From the NCBI RefSeq assembly GCF_041295575.1, contig NZ_CP160452.1, forward strand, positions 1,984,001 through 2,048,000: 64,000 bases of DNA, written 5' to 3'. Source of the stretch: Sporosarcina pasteurii (GTDB taxonomy: Bacteria > Bacillota > Bacilli > Bacillales_A > Planococcaceae). This document shows positions 7,459 through 16,281 of the stretch, one piece after another (positions within the stretch are counted from its first letter, which is position 1; each line of letters begins with the position of its first letter). The position numbers were made by a program, and so were the translations under genes. The notes under the pieces are model-generated. The model saw nothing but the letters and a program-made list of their open reading frames with translations, made no database searches and had not been told where the DNA came from.

Positions 7459-8391
7459 TTATCGGCCATCACTCTTCGGATCAAACGCATCTCGAAGACC
7501 ATCTCCAATAAAGTTAATCGCCAGAACTGTAATTAATATACATAGTCCCGGAGGTATCCATGCTTCAGGGTGATAACGCAGGATCCGAATACTTTGTGCT
7601 TCCGAAATCATATTCCCCCATGTTGGTGTCGGTTGAGGAATCCCAAACCCAATAAAACTTAATGCAGATTCAATAATAATCATCGTCGCCATCATTAACG
7701 TAGCGTTCACAATAATAGGCCCTATCGCATTCGGAATAAAGTGCCTAAAAATAATCCTTGAATCGCTTGCACCGATTGCCCGAGCCCCCAGCACAAACTC
7801 TTGCTCTCTTAATGACAGAAAGGTCCCCCTGACAATTCTCGTTAACGTTGGCCATGAGGTGATGGCGATAACTGTCACAAATATACCAATGGTCACTTTC
7901 TCCAATAAAGCAATGATCGTTAACGCCAGGACAAGGAAAGGCAATGCCAATACTAAGTCTGCAAGTCTCATAATTAAGTTATCAATCACACCACCATAAT
8001 AGCCTGCAACAGCACCCGTAATCAGTCCAATCAGAAGTGTGAATATCATTGCGCTAAATCCAACAATTAACGATATTCTAGCCCCGTACAATAACCTAGC
8101 AAAGTTATCTCGACCAGAACCATCAGTCCCCAAAATATGTTCGCTTGATGGACTTTGCTCTACTTTCAATAAATCAGCTTGCCGCGGATCATACTCTGTT
8201 AAAAACGGTGCAAAAACAGCCATACTAATGACAATTAATAAAACAAAAATCCCAAAGATTGCTAGTTTATTTTTTAAAAAGCGTCGGATTGATAGTTGTA
8301 ATGGGCTTCTATACTTACGATTGGCCTCCAAGTCCTCGGAGGTAAATTGTGGTTCAATTGGAAATGTATTTTCCTGGTTAGATTGCGTCAT
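7459..8391 (-). CDS. appC: Oligopeptide ABC transporter permease AppC-type
   Basis: Second transmembrane subunit of a peptide importer. 310 aa with the DppC/OppC layout: a cytoplasmic N-terminal tail, a first helix (~35-55), the LGTDGSGRDNFARLLYGARI segment (~93-112) characteristic of this subfamily, then five more helices. The EAA loop reads GARAIGASDSRIIFRHFIPN. It is the last gene of appD-F-A-B-C, the order of the B. subtilis app operon, 11 bases after appB. Confidence 0.9.
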   Translation of the reverse strand: MTQSNQENTFPIEPQFTSEDLEANRKYRSPLQLSIRRFLKNKLAIFGIFVLLIVISMAVFAPFLTEYDPRQADLLKVEQSPSSEHILGTDGSGRDNFARLLYGARISLIVGFSAMIFTLLIGLITGAVAGYYGGVIDNLIMRLADLVLALPFLVLALTIIALLEKVTIGIFVTVIAITSWPTLTRIVRGTFLSLREQEFVLGARAIGASDSRIIFRHFIPNAIGPIIVNATLMMATMIIIESALSFIGFGIPQPTPTWGNMISEAQSIRILRYHPEAWIPPGLCILITVLAINFIGDGLRDAFDPKSDGR

Positions 8392-8402
8392 TCTTTATCA
8401 CC

Positions 8403-9368
8403 TCAATCATAACGAATTCTCGGATCGACAATGCTATAGAAAATATCTGCGAGTAGGTTTCCGACCAGAATGGCTACACCTAACAGCAGTGCGATCGCCA
8501 TCACAATTGGGTAATCACGATTTGTGATTGAACCAATAAATAATGTGCCTAACCCCGGAAAATTAAATACTTGTTCTGTAATAATCGCGCCACTTAAAAT
8601 CGCGCCAAATTCAAATCCCATTAATGTGATGATTGGAATTAATGCGTTACGTAATGTGTGTTTATAAAGGACATTACGTTCACTCATCCCTTTTGCCTTG
8701 GCCGTTCGAATATAATCACTGCTGAGCACATCTAACACTTCAGAACGCATATAACGCATATATGCCGCCGTACTCGCGAGTCCTAATGTAATTCCTGGAA
8801 GAAACATATGATGAATTCGATCTTTAAATTCTGCAAATCCAGACAGATCTGTTGAAGATAACGTACCTTGTGCAGGAAACCATCCTAATTTAATCGATAA
8901 AAAATAAATCACAACGAGTCCGAAAAAAAAGTTCGGAATGGCTAGTCCCGCAAAGCCAAATGTAGTGCCCGCATAATCCAATAATGAATAAGGTTTTTTA
9001 GCAGAATAAATACCAATGGGAATGGCTACAACCAGCGTTATAATAAGCGCAAATAAACCTAAATAAACCGTATTAACTATACGTTCCTTAATTAGACTTT
9101 GGACGGAACGACCATTATATGTAATGGATTCGCCAAAATCTCCTCGCGAAACCCGACTTGCCCACATCAAATATTGTTCTGGTATTGACTTATTTAAACC
9201 AAGCGCTTCACGTTGTTGTTCATAAACTTCCGGGTTAATATTTGGATCTAGAATTTTACCTGTAAAAGGATCTCCTGGTGCTGCCTTCGCTAATCCAAAT
9301 ACGATCATTGACAGTGCAATTAACATTGGGATAAACACTAAAATTCTTCTGATAATGTATTGAATCAT
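8403..9368 (-). CDS. appB: Oligopeptide ABC transporter permease AppB-type
   Basis: First transmembrane subunit of the peptide importer. ATG 9368 begins MIQYIIRRILVFIPML, the usual DppB/OppB opening, with AGGGGG upstream; an earlier in-frame start at 9413 would put 15 unrelated residues in front. 321 aa, six predicted helices, EAA loop TAKAKGMSERNVLYKHTLRN, C-terminus NLLADIFYSIVDPRIRYD typical of the family. It is separated from appA by a 12-bp hairpin (9393-9421). Confidence 0.9.
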   Translation of the reverse strand: MIQYIIRRILVFIPMLIALSMIVFGLAKAAPGDPFTGKILDPNINPEVYEQQREALGLNKSIPEQYLMWASRVSRGDFGESITYNGRSVQSLIKERIVNTVYLGLFALIITLVVAIPIGIYSAKKPYSLLDYAGTTFGFAGLAIPNFFFGLVVIYFLSIKLGWFPAQGTLSSTDLSGFAEFKDRIHHMFLPGITLGLASTAAYMRYMRSEVLDVLSSDYIRTAKAKGMSERNVLYKHTLRNALIPIITLMGFEFGAILSGAIITEQVFNFPGLGTLFIGSITNRDYPIVMAIALLLGVAILVGNLLADIFYSIVDPRIRYD

Positions 9369-9392
9369 TAGTAAACGCCCCCTAGAAAGGAG

Positions 9393-9421
9393 GAGAGTAT
9401 ATGATAAGCTCATATACTCTC
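9393..9421 (-). other. Intercistronic hairpin between appA and appB
   Basis: Perfect 12-bp inverted repeat gagagtatatga / tcatatactctc with a 5-base loop. It is not followed by a T-run on the transcribed (minus) strand. It could stabilise the upstream appDFA mRNA or partly stop transcription, giving excess binding protein over permease. Confidence 0.65.
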
Positions 9422-9434
9422 TTCTCGTTAATCG

Positions 9435-11237
9435 TTAATCATTCACCCACCAAGTATGAGCATCTTTGTACATCGTGTATGGCAACACTTCTACACCTTG
9501 TAGTCGATCATTGTATGCCCAAATACTATTTTGCGCATACAGAATGAGCGCTGGTAAGTCTTCTGAATAAAGATCTTGCCACTCTCGATACTTTTCAACC
9601 CGGTAATCTTGTTCAAATGCATTTGGTGCCTTTACTGCATCGTAAAGTAATTCATCAGACTCTGGATTGTTCCAACGGGAGAAGTTATAAGCATCTTTAA
9701 TGCCCCAAAGACCTAATGGATCTGGGTCTCCACTGCCTAGATTCCAACCGATTAAATATAAATCCCAATCCGAGTTATCATTCGTTAATCCTTCTACGTA
9801 AACAGACATTTCTTTCGGTTGACGTAAATCAACTTTAATGCCTACTTTATCCAAATTATCTGCAATAATCGGTGCAGATTTCTCACGTAATTGGTTTCCT
9901 GTAGGATATTCCATGTTCAGGACCCATTCGTTTCCATCTGGGTCTTCACGGTATCCATCCCCATCCACATCCACATAGCCTAATTCATCTAACATTTCCA
10001 TCGCTTTTTCAGGATCATATGAATAGTTCATTCCTGCATTTTCATCATAAGCCCAGAACTGTACAGCAATTGGTGAATTAATTAACTCACCATGACCGTG
10101 TAGTAGCCCTTGACCATGACCTTCACCGATTAAACCTTGTCGATCAATCGCCCAAGCAATTGCTTGTCGAACTTTTGGATCGGCAATCTTTTCGTTTGGC
10201 ACCCAATTATCAGGATTGATGACGCCATTTTCAACATCTTCAGCTGTACGATGATTATGTTTAAAGCCTAGAATTTGGTATCCAAAATCAGGTTGTTCAA
10301 TCATCGTTACATTCTCATATTCGTTGACCATATCGAAGTCAGCAGGGTCAATTCCACCTGGAAGTGCGATAAAGTCAATTTCGCCTTTTTCTAGTAATCC
10401 TGTCATGACAGATTGTTGAACAATCTTCCACACTAGTTTATCTAAATGTGGCTTACCTTGCCAGTAATCTTCATGACGTTCAAGAATGTATTGTTCACGT
10501 TCAATCATTTCAGTAAACTTGAATGGACCTGTACCAATTACTTTTCCAGCATCCAACGATTCCGCTGCCTCTGGAATTTCAGCTACTGGAATGTCTTTAA
10601 AAACATGTTCAGGAATAATCGGGAAACTAGTATAATAAAGCGGCATAATATTTGGCTCTTCAAATTTAAATGTCACTTGATAGTCGCTATCCGCCACAAC
10701 CCCAACAAATTCATCCGTCTCACCACTTGCATATTCCTCATAACCTAGCAATGGCTCCACATAGTTTGTACGTACACCGCCTGCTGATACATAGTCAGGG
10801 TCAGAAATCGCTTTATACGTGAATACAACATCATCCGCTGTAAATTCTTCACCGTCATGCCATTTGACCCCTTCCTCTAATTGGAAAGTGATTTCTGTCT
10901 GGTCTTCGTTCGTCTCCCAACTTTTCGCTAGTTTAGGGATAAACTCTAAAGATTCATTTTGAGATGTAAGCCCCTCATGCGTAAAGTCAAGAATGTTCGC
11001 CTCGTATGCTTCTTCATAAAAAATCGGGTTAAACATACCTGCCGGCGCTGTATGCATCGCACCAGTGATCGTCCCCCCATCTTTTGGACCATCTGATGCC
11101 GCTTTTTCCTCTTCAGTTGTTTCGGTAGCTTTTCCGTCGCCTTTCTCACCGTCTGGCTCATCCGCACTACATGCTGCAAGCACAAGTCCAAACATAAATA
11201 ATATAATCATGAGCAACAAATGATTACGTTTTAACAA
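9435..11237 (-). CDS. appA: Oligopeptide-binding lipoprotein AppA-type
   Basis: Family 5 extracellular solute-binding protein that captures peptides for AppBCDF. Lipoprotein signal with lipobox LAAC (Cys ~22), then a charged spacer (~24-52). Domain landmarks: TFQLEEGVKWHDGEEFTADD (~115-134), the family signature, and DPKVRQAIAWAIDRQGLIGE (~345-364). The end DAHTWWVND fits peptide-binding proteins. 600 aa is longer than B. subtilis AppA (about 540). A DVDGDGYREDPDG segment (~412) looks like the calcium-type loop common in these proteins. It sits in the conserved place between appF and appB. Specific peptide range cannot be told. Confidence 0.9.
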   Translation of the reverse strand: MLKRNHLLLMIILFMFGLVLAACSADEPDGEKGDGKATETTEEEKAASDGPKDGGTITGAMHTAPAGMFNPIFYEEAYEANILDFTHEGLTSQNESLEFIPKLAKSWETNEDQTEITFQLEEGVKWHDGEEFTADDVVFTYKAISDPDYVSAGGVRTNYVEPLLGYEEYASGETDEFVGVVADSDYQVTFKFEEPNIMPLYYTSFPIIPEHVFKDIPVAEIPEAAESLDAGKVIGTGPFKFTEMIEREQYILERHEDYWQGKPHLDKLVWKIVQQSVMTGLLEKGEIDFIALPGGIDPADFDMVNEYENVTMIEQPDFGYQILGFKHNHRTAEDVENGVINPDNWVPNEKIADPKVRQAIAWAIDRQGLIGEGHGQGLLHGHGELINSPIAVQFWAYDENAGMNYSYDPEKAMEMLDELGYVDVDGDGYREDPDGNEWVLNMEYPTGNQLREKSAPIIADNLDKVGIKVDLRQPKEMSVYVEGLTNDNSDWDLYLIGWNLGSGDPDPLGLWGIKDAYNFSRWNNPESDELLYDAVKAPNAFEQDYRVEKYREWQDLYSEDLPALILYAQNSIWAYNDRLQGVEVLPYTMYKDAHTWWVND

Positions 11238-11328
11238 GAAAATACCCCCTTTTTAAATGTTCATTAGATAAATCAGCCATCCCCTTACAATGTTTATCGA
11301 TCACATCACCCCCTAAAAGACTCAGAAA

Positions 11329-12369
11329 CTATGAATCTGTATATAAGTGGCAAGCCACATAATGATTGTCTTCTAATTCTATTAACTCAGGCGATACTGA
11401 TACACAACGGTCATGAACCTTTGGACACCGCGTCCTAAATGCACAGCCCGAAGGTGGATTTGCTGGACTCGGTAAATCACCCTCAAGTTTAATTTTCTCT
11501 CTTCTTACGTTAGGTGCGGCTTGATCCAAATCTATGATTGGAATTGATGAAAGTAAGGCTTCTGTATAAGGATGCAATGCATTTTTATAAAGTTTTTTCT
11601 TGGAAGTCAACTCTACGATTCTACCTAAATACATTACGGCCACTCGATCACTAATATGTTTGACAACACTTAAGTCATGCGCAATAAACAAGTAAGTAAG
11701 CCCTAACTCTTCTTGTAAATCTTTCATTAAATTTAACACTTGGGCTTGAATAGACACATCGAGTGCGGAAACAGGCTCATCACAAATGACGAACTTCGGA
11801 CGCACGACAAGGGCACGAGCAATGCTAATACGTTGACGTTGCCCACCCGAAAACTCATGCGGATACTTTTGTCTATCATCGGGACGTAGCCCTACTCTTT
11901 GAATAATGTCCAGGACGCGTTTTTTTCTATCTTCTGCCGATAATTTCCCTTGAACAATTAACGGTTCTTCAATTAATTGGCCAACACTCATTTTAGAATT
12001 TAACGATGCAAAGGGATCTTGAAATATAATTTGCATATCTTCACGAAGAGGCCTAATTTGACGCTGACTTAAATTGGAAATATCGACACCATTGAAAATA
12101 ACCTTTCCTTCGGTAGGATCTAAAAGCCGAAGTAAAACACGTCCTAAGGTTGATTTCCCAGAACCAGATTCGCCAACGACGCCAAGCGTTTCACCTTGTT
12201 TTATCGTAAAAGATATCCCATCTACTGCTTTTAAATGACCAATCGTTCGCTTAAAAATACCCCCTTTTATCGGGAAGTACTTTTTTATATTTCGAACTTC
12301 TACAAGTGAGTCTTTTTCCAAAGTATGTTGTTCATTGGAACTCTCGATATTTTGTTGGATAATCGTCAT
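11329..12369 (-). CDS. appF: Oligopeptide ABC transporter ATPase AppF-type
   Basis: One of the two ATPases of the peptide importer. ATG 12369 overlaps the appD stop as ATGA, which supports this start; the frame is open further but the extra 42 residues are unlike the family. 346 aa: Walker A GESGSGKST, FQDPFASLNSKM (Q-loop), signature SGGQRQRISIARAL, Walker B FVICDEP, and the C-terminal oligopeptide-ABC extension with four-cysteine-type cluster (CAFRTRCPKVHDRC ... ACH), a known iron-sulfur/Cys motif of OppF/DppF proteins. Confidence 0.92.
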   Translation of the reverse strand: MTIIQQNIESSNEQHTLEKDSLVEVRNIKKYFPIKGGIFKRTIGHLKAVDGISFTIKQGETLGVVGESGSGKSTLGRVLLRLLDPTEGKVIFNGVDISNLSQRQIRPLREDMQIIFQDPFASLNSKMSVGQLIEEPLIVQGKLSAEDRKKRVLDIIQRVGLRPDDRQKYPHEFSGGQRQRISIARALVVRPKFVICDEPVSALDVSIQAQVLNLMKDLQEELGLTYLFIAHDLSVVKHISDRVAVMYLGRIVELTSKKKLYKNALHPYTEALLSSIPIIDLDQAAPNVRREKIKLEGDLPSPANPPSGCAFRTRCPKVHDRCVSVSPELIELEDNHYVACHLYTDS

Positions 12370-13355
12370 CTGGATTCCCCTACTTCCTCTTGAAGATAAC
12401 AACGAACAAAATATCCCGGCAAAACTTCGGTTAATTCTGGATGGGATTGTATACACTTTTCCATGACGTAAGGACATCGCGTAGAGAAACGACATCCTTT
12501 TGGAAAATTAAATGCAGGCGGCACAGTTCCCTTTATCGTTCCAAGCCGATCAACATCTTGGTCTATATTGGGTAAACTTGCCAATAACCCTTTTGTATAA
12601 GGATGTTTTGTTGATTTTAATAGAATTTTTGTAGCGGCCTGTTCAACAATTTGTCCCCCATACATCACCATGACGCGATCTGCATATTCTGATACAACGC
12701 CGAGGTCATGCGTAATTAGCAAAATAGACATTCCAAAAGTTTTTTGCATATCTGCTAGTAAATCTAATATTTGCGCTTGTATTGTTACATCTAATGCCGT
12801 TGTCGGTTCATCTGCAATTAGAAGTTTTGGTTCACATGAGATTGCAATCGCAATCATGACCCGCTGTCTCATTCCACCAGAAAGCTGATGGGGATATTCT
12901 TTAATCAACTCTTCAGCCCTCGGTATCCCTACAATTTTTAATAGTTCAATTGCACGAGATTCCGCTTCCTTTTTACTGACCTTTTTATGTTTCCGAATGA
13001 CTTCGATAATCTGATTACCGATTGTATAAACAGGATTTAATGCGGTCATCGGTTCTTGAAATATCATCGCTATCTCATTGCCCCGAATACTTGTCATTTG
13101 TTTTTGTTTTAAACGAGTTAAATCTTTATCACTCACTGTAATCTTCCCATCAACAATACGTCCTGGCTTATTGATAAGTTGCATAATTGAAAGTGCAGTC
13201 ATACTTTTACCGCTTCCAGATTCACCCACTAAAGCAACCGTTTCGCCAGGATAGACCGAAAAAGAAACGTCATCCACAGCTTTAGCCACTTGCTTTTCTG
13301 ATAAATAAAAATAGGTTTTTAACTGTTCAACATCTAATACTGGTAATTTGCTCAT
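12366..13355 (-). CDS. appD: Oligopeptide ABC transporter ATPase AppD-type
   Basis: First gene of the app operon and the partner ATPase of AppF. ATG 13355 starts MSKLPVLDVEQLKTYF, the usual OppD/DppD opening, four bases after a GGGGGG run; a TTG at 13367 is an alternative. 329 aa with Walker A GESGSGKSM, FQEPMTALNPVYTIG, signature SGGMRQRVMIAIAI, Walker B LLIADEPTTALDVTI, H-loop ITHDLGVV and the Cys cluster CRFSTRCPYVMEKC. It is expressed from the promoter at 13478-13506, with a CodY-like box in the leader. Confidence 0.92.
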   Translation of the reverse strand: MSKLPVLDVEQLKTYFYLSEKQVAKAVDDVSFSVYPGETVALVGESGSGKSMTALSIMQLINKPGRIVDGKITVSDKDLTRLKQKQMTSIRGNEIAMIFQEPMTALNPVYTIGNQIIEVIRKHKKVSKKEAESRAIELLKIVGIPRAEELIKEYPHQLSGGMRQRVMIAIAISCEPKLLIADEPTTALDVTIQAQILDLLADMQKTFGMSILLITHDLGVVSEYADRVMVMYGGQIVEQAATKILLKSTKHPYTKGLLASLPNIDQDVDRLGTIKGTVPPAFNFPKGCRFSTRCPYVMEKCIQSHPELTEVLPGYFVRCYLQEEVGESR

Positions 13356-13395
13356 AATGCCCCCCAATCGACAATATCCCAGCTCATCCCTAGAG

Positions 13396-13410
13396 AATTT
13401 TCAGTCAATT
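13396..13410. promoter_or_regulatory. CodY-like box in the app leader
   Basis: AATTTTCAGTCAATT agrees with the published CodY consensus AATTTTCWGAAAATT at 13 of 15 positions. It lies about 60-75 bases downstream of the predicted transcription start, a position where bound CodY could block elongation. CodY control of peptide permeases is well known in Bacillus. Confidence 0.55.
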
Positions 13411-13446
13411 ATGTTTGCGTTCTTGTAGGATAGAATATTACAACAA

Positions 13447-13482
13447 ACAATGTTAAATAATTCCGATAATTAGGTACATTGT
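13447..13482. promoter_or_regulatory. Dyad operator candidate over the app promoter
   Basis: Outer arms acaatgt / acattgt and inner arms taatt / aatta share nearly the same centre (13464-13465). The right outer arm overlaps the -10 hexamer, as expected for a repressor site. No regulator is assigned. Confidence 0.45.
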
Positions 13483-13506
13483 ATGTGGTCCCTCCCTAGT
13501 TGTCAA
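13478..13506 (-). promoter_or_regulatory. Sigma-A promoter of appDFABC
   Basis: On the minus strand TTGACA (13506-13501), a 17-base spacer, and TACAAT (13483-13478): a near-perfect housekeeping promoter, giving a leader of roughly 115 bases before appD. Confidence 0.8.
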
Positions 13507-13564
13507 TACTATTTCAGTGATTCGACTGAACATTGCAAATTATCTTTTCAACCGACAAAAACCC

Positions 13565-13602
13565 TAAAAAAATACCGAATTCGAGCACCTCTCGAATTCG
13601 GT
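13565..13602 (-). terminator. Terminator after the M23 peptidase gene
   Basis: Perfect 12-bp stem accgaattcgag / ctcgaattcggt followed by ATTTTTTT on the minus strand. Confidence 0.9.
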
Positions 13603-13610
13603 CCTTACTC

Positions 13611-14603
13611 CTATTGAGTACTTTCTCTATCCTGACGTTCCCATATTCTTAAGTAAGGATACGGGTCGAACGCCCACTCTACTCTGCCATTGTATTTATA
13701 CATTCCGTAATGCAGATGAGGTGGGAAACGTCCCGATGTACCTTCTTTCCCATATCCCGAACTGCCAACATACCCTATAACATCACCCGGTTCGACAATG
13801 CTTCCTTCTTTAAACTCTTTATTAAACGATGATAAGTGAGCATAATAATGGTAGGTATTATGCATATCTCGAATCCCAACACGCCATCCACCGTAATCAT
13901 TCCATCCCATGATTTCAATCATTCCATAAGAGACCGAACGAACGGGAACTCCGTAACTTGCAAATAAATCGGTACCCTCATGAATCCTTCGTCCTCCCCA
14001 TCCGCGACTAGCCCCCCATGTCCCTCGATAACTATAATGAGACCTAACTGGTAGTGGAAAGGCTCTCTTATCAAGCGCATTCGTCTGAAAATGTTCGTAT
14101 ATTTTCGCAATCGTTATAATTTGCTGTACAGTTTCTTTTTTGTCGTAGTAATCCATTAGCGCTTTTTTAAATCCTTTTTCTGTATGCGAATAAGCATGTA
14201 AATACTCGGACAAAGTGTACATAATATCATCAGGGCTATTAGTACTTGCAAAGCCGTCCCCATCTCCATCTTTTCCAAGACCATCAAAATAAGCAATTGA
14301 AAATGGAGATTGGTCTTCATAAGAAGGATTATGCAACCCGGCCCAAATATGCGGAGAAAAATTCATAGCGATAGGTTCTTCCCTTTGTTCAAGATCAGAT
14401 CTCACTTCCTGAATATTTCGCTCGAACTGATCAATTGCTGCTAAATAAAACCAAGGGACCTCAATGCTTGAATATTTCATGTAATAATCCATTCGATCTG
14501 CCAAGATTTCTTCTCTTGTCTTTTCGTTTTCAGCATGAACCGTGATCAAGAAAACAAAACTGAAGCAAAAAGCAACTATAAATGAGCGTATCCATGTACG
14601 CAA
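13611..14603 (-). CDS. LytH-like M23 metallopeptidase
   Basis: Secreted peptidoglycan endopeptidase. The start is TTG 14603, 7 bases after AAGGAGG; residues ~1-24 form a signal peptide. The C-terminal M23/LytM domain (~190-320) has the zinc motifs HEGTD (HxxxD) and HLHYG (HxH). The N-terminal ~60-170 region has FSPHIWAG and a calcium-loop-like DGDGDGFASTNSPDD followed by IMYTLSEYL, recalling the end of soluble lytic transglycosylase domains, though no clear catalytic Glu is evident. Size and layout match B. subtilis LytH (YunA, ~326 aa), a sporulation-specific L-Ala-D-Glu endopeptidase that trims cortex peptides. Orthology is likely but not proven. Confidence 0.78.
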   Translation of the reverse strand: MRTWIRSFIVAFCFSFVFLITVHAENEKTREEILADRMDYYMKYSSIEVPWFYLAAIDQFERNIQEVRSDLEQREEPIAMNFSPHIWAGLHNPSYEDQSPFSIAYFDGLGKDGDGDGFASTNSPDDIMYTLSEYLHAYSHTEKGFKKALMDYYDKKETVQQIITIAKIYEHFQTNALDKRAFPLPVRSHYSYRGTWGASRGWGGRRIHEGTDLFASYGVPVRSVSYGMIEIMGWNDYGGWRVGIRDMHNTYHYYAHLSSFNKEFKEGSIVEPGDVIGYVGSSGYGKEGTSGRFPPHLHYGMYKYNGRVEWAFDPYPYLRIWERQDRESTQ

Positions 14604-14693
14604 AACAATACCTCCTTCTCGATACGTCAAATAGTTTCCCCTGTTCGACTTTTTTTATAATCCTGTTTGTAAAAGAACTTGTTCAAATAAAAA

Positions 14694-14725
14694 AACACTT
14701 CATCCTTTTTTTAGGACGAAGTGTT
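14694..14725 (-). terminator. Terminator after yqkE
   Basis: Stem aacacttcatcct / aggacgaagtgtt (one mismatch) with a T-run on the minus strand. Confidence 0.85.
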
Positions 14726-14741
14726 GAAATGGAAAAATCAG

Positions 14742-14984
14742 TTAAAATTTTGAACCGATATCGCCGTATTCATTGAGCAATTCTTCAAACGTTTTATTTT
14801 TTTCTCTTTCTTTTCGCTCAAGTCGAATTTGCTCTTGTCTTTGTTCTTCTTTTTTCTTTTCAACCTGTGCCAATTCTTTTTTCGCTTCTTTTAATTTGGA
14901 CAAGACGTCTTCATTTAGCGCATCGGATATACTTAATGACGAATCTTGATTCGATTTGCGCTGATGATGCTTGTTTTTCCTCAT
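14742..14984 (-). CDS. yqkE: YqkE family protein (DUF3886)
   Basis: 80 residues, highly charged, with one long predicted coiled coil rich in Lys, Glu and Gln (~28-66) and the conserved ending TFEELLNEYGD. This matches YqkE, a small cytoplasmic protein of unknown function in Bacillales. ATG 14984 follows GAGGGAT. It lies 17 bases after the thiolase gene and may be read from the same mRNA. Confidence 0.8.
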   Translation of the reverse strand: MRKNKHHQRKSNQDSSLSISDALNEDVLSKLKEAKKELAQVEKKKEEQRQEQIRLERKEREKNKTFEELLNEYGDIGSKF

Positions 14985-15001
14985 CTTTATCCCTCTTTCA
15001 T

Positions 15002-16186
15002 CTATGGTCTAGTGACAATTGTTGCGACCCCTTGACCTCCACCAATACAAAGTGTCGCAAGACCTGATTTCACATCACGACGCTTCATTTCATGAAGTAA
15101 AGTGACAAGTATTCTTGCACCACTAGCACCGATTGGATGACCAAGTGCAATTGCGCCGCCGTTTACATTTAATTTTTCTTGATCAAATCCAAGTTCTTTA
15201 TCAACAGCTATCGACTGTGCAGCAAATGCTTCATTTGCTTCGACTAAGTCAATCTCACCGAGTGTCATGTTCGAACGTTCCAATACATTTTTCACCGCTT
15301 GGACAGGACCAATCCCCATGACAGATGGATCAACGCCGGCTCCAGCATTTGCGGCAATGGTTGCGAGTGGTGTGATCCCTAGCTCATCTGCTTTCTTTTT
15401 TGACATAATAACAAATGCCGCTGCACCGTCATTAATCCCAGATGCATTCCCTGCAGTGACGCTGCCGTCTCGTTTAAACGCTGGACGCAACTTGCCTAAT
15501 TGTTCGGCTGTTGCTCCTTGACGAACATGCTCGTCCGTATTGAATATTTTAGGTTCTCCTTTACGTTGCGGAATTTCAACTTCTACAATTTCATCTTTAA
15601 ATTTTCCCGCTTCAATTGCTTTCGCTGCTTTTTCTTGTGAACGTGCAGCAAATTCATCCTGTTCTTCTCGGGAAATTGCATAACGGTCGCATAGATTTTC
15701 TGCAGTTGTTCCCATATGATAATCATTGAATGCACACCATAAACCATCAGAAATCATACTATCAATCATTTTTTGATTGCCCATTTTAAAGCCTTCACGC
15801 CCATTTTGGATTAAATATGGCGCTTGACTCATATTTTCCATACCACCTGCAACAATGATATCCGCATCGCCGGCTACAATTGCTTGACGTGCTAAATGAA
15901 CGGCTTTCAAACCAGAACCGCAAACTTTATTTATAGTCATAGCTGGGACCGTTTCAGGGAGCCCTGCTTGAATAGATGCTTGTCTAGATGGATTTTGTCC
16001 AATGCCCGCCTGTAAAACATTTCCCATAATAACCTCGTCCACTTTGTCTGCTTCAACACCTGCCCTATTTAAGGCTTCTTGAATTACCGTAGCACCTAAC
16101 TCAACTGCGGATATATCTTTTAATGAACCTAAAAATGAGCCGATTGCAGTTCGCACGGCACTTACGATGACAACTTCATTTGACAC
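15002..16186 (-). CDS. Acetyl-CoA C-acetyltransferase (thiolase)
   Basis: Interconverts two acetyl-CoA with acetoacetyl-CoA, or cleaves 3-ketoacyl-CoA. 394 aa, full length. Catalytic residues are visible: nucleophile Cys in NKVCGSGLK (~88), His in [10 protein letters not shown] (~350) and the second Cys in LCIGGGQG (~380). It is divergent from the HMG-CoA lyase gene, whose product makes acetoacetate and acetyl-CoA, so together they suit breakdown of leucine or acetoacetate. Close to ThlA/MmgA/YhfS paralogues; which one cannot be told from sequence alone. Confidence 0.9.
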   Translation of the reverse strand: MSNEVVIVSAVRTAIGSFLGSLKDISAVELGATVIQEALNRAGVEADKVDEVIMGNVLQAGIGQNPSRQASIQAGLPETVPAMTINKVCGSGLKAVHLARQAIVAGDADIIVAGGMENMSQAPYLIQNGREGFKMGNQKMIDSMISDGLWCAFNDYHMGTTAENLCDRYAISREEQDEFAARSQEKAAKAIEAGKFKDEIVEVEIPQRKGEPKIFNTDEHVRQGATAEQLGKLRPAFKRDGSVTAGNASGINDGAAAFVIMSKKKADELGITPLATIAANAGAGVDPSVMGIGPVQAVKNVLERSNMTLGEIDLVEANEAFAAQSIAVDKELGFDQEKLNVNGGAIALGHPIGASGARILVTLLHEMKRRDVKSGLATLCIGGGQGVATIVTRP

Positions 16187-16227
16187 TTTTTGTTCCTCCT
16201 AAGAAATTCTCTATTTAAAATATTCAG

Positions 16228-16257
16228 TTGCTTGTACATACACCCATTCCTTATAAT
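16228..16257 (+). promoter_or_regulatory. Promoter candidate of the HMG-CoA lyase gene
   Basis: TTGCTT (16228-16233), an 18-base spacer and a perfect TATAAT (16252-16257) precede AAGGAGGAGG and the ATG at 16282. The -10 is strong, the -35 fair, and the leader would be short. Confidence 0.5.
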
Positions 16258-16281
16258 AGAGAATAAGGAGGAGGGGATGAT

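Noticed and set aside
12370-12495. 42-codon N-terminal extension of appF
   Set aside because: It is the appD C-terminus read in another frame; ATGA overlap at 12366-12369 gives a clear start.
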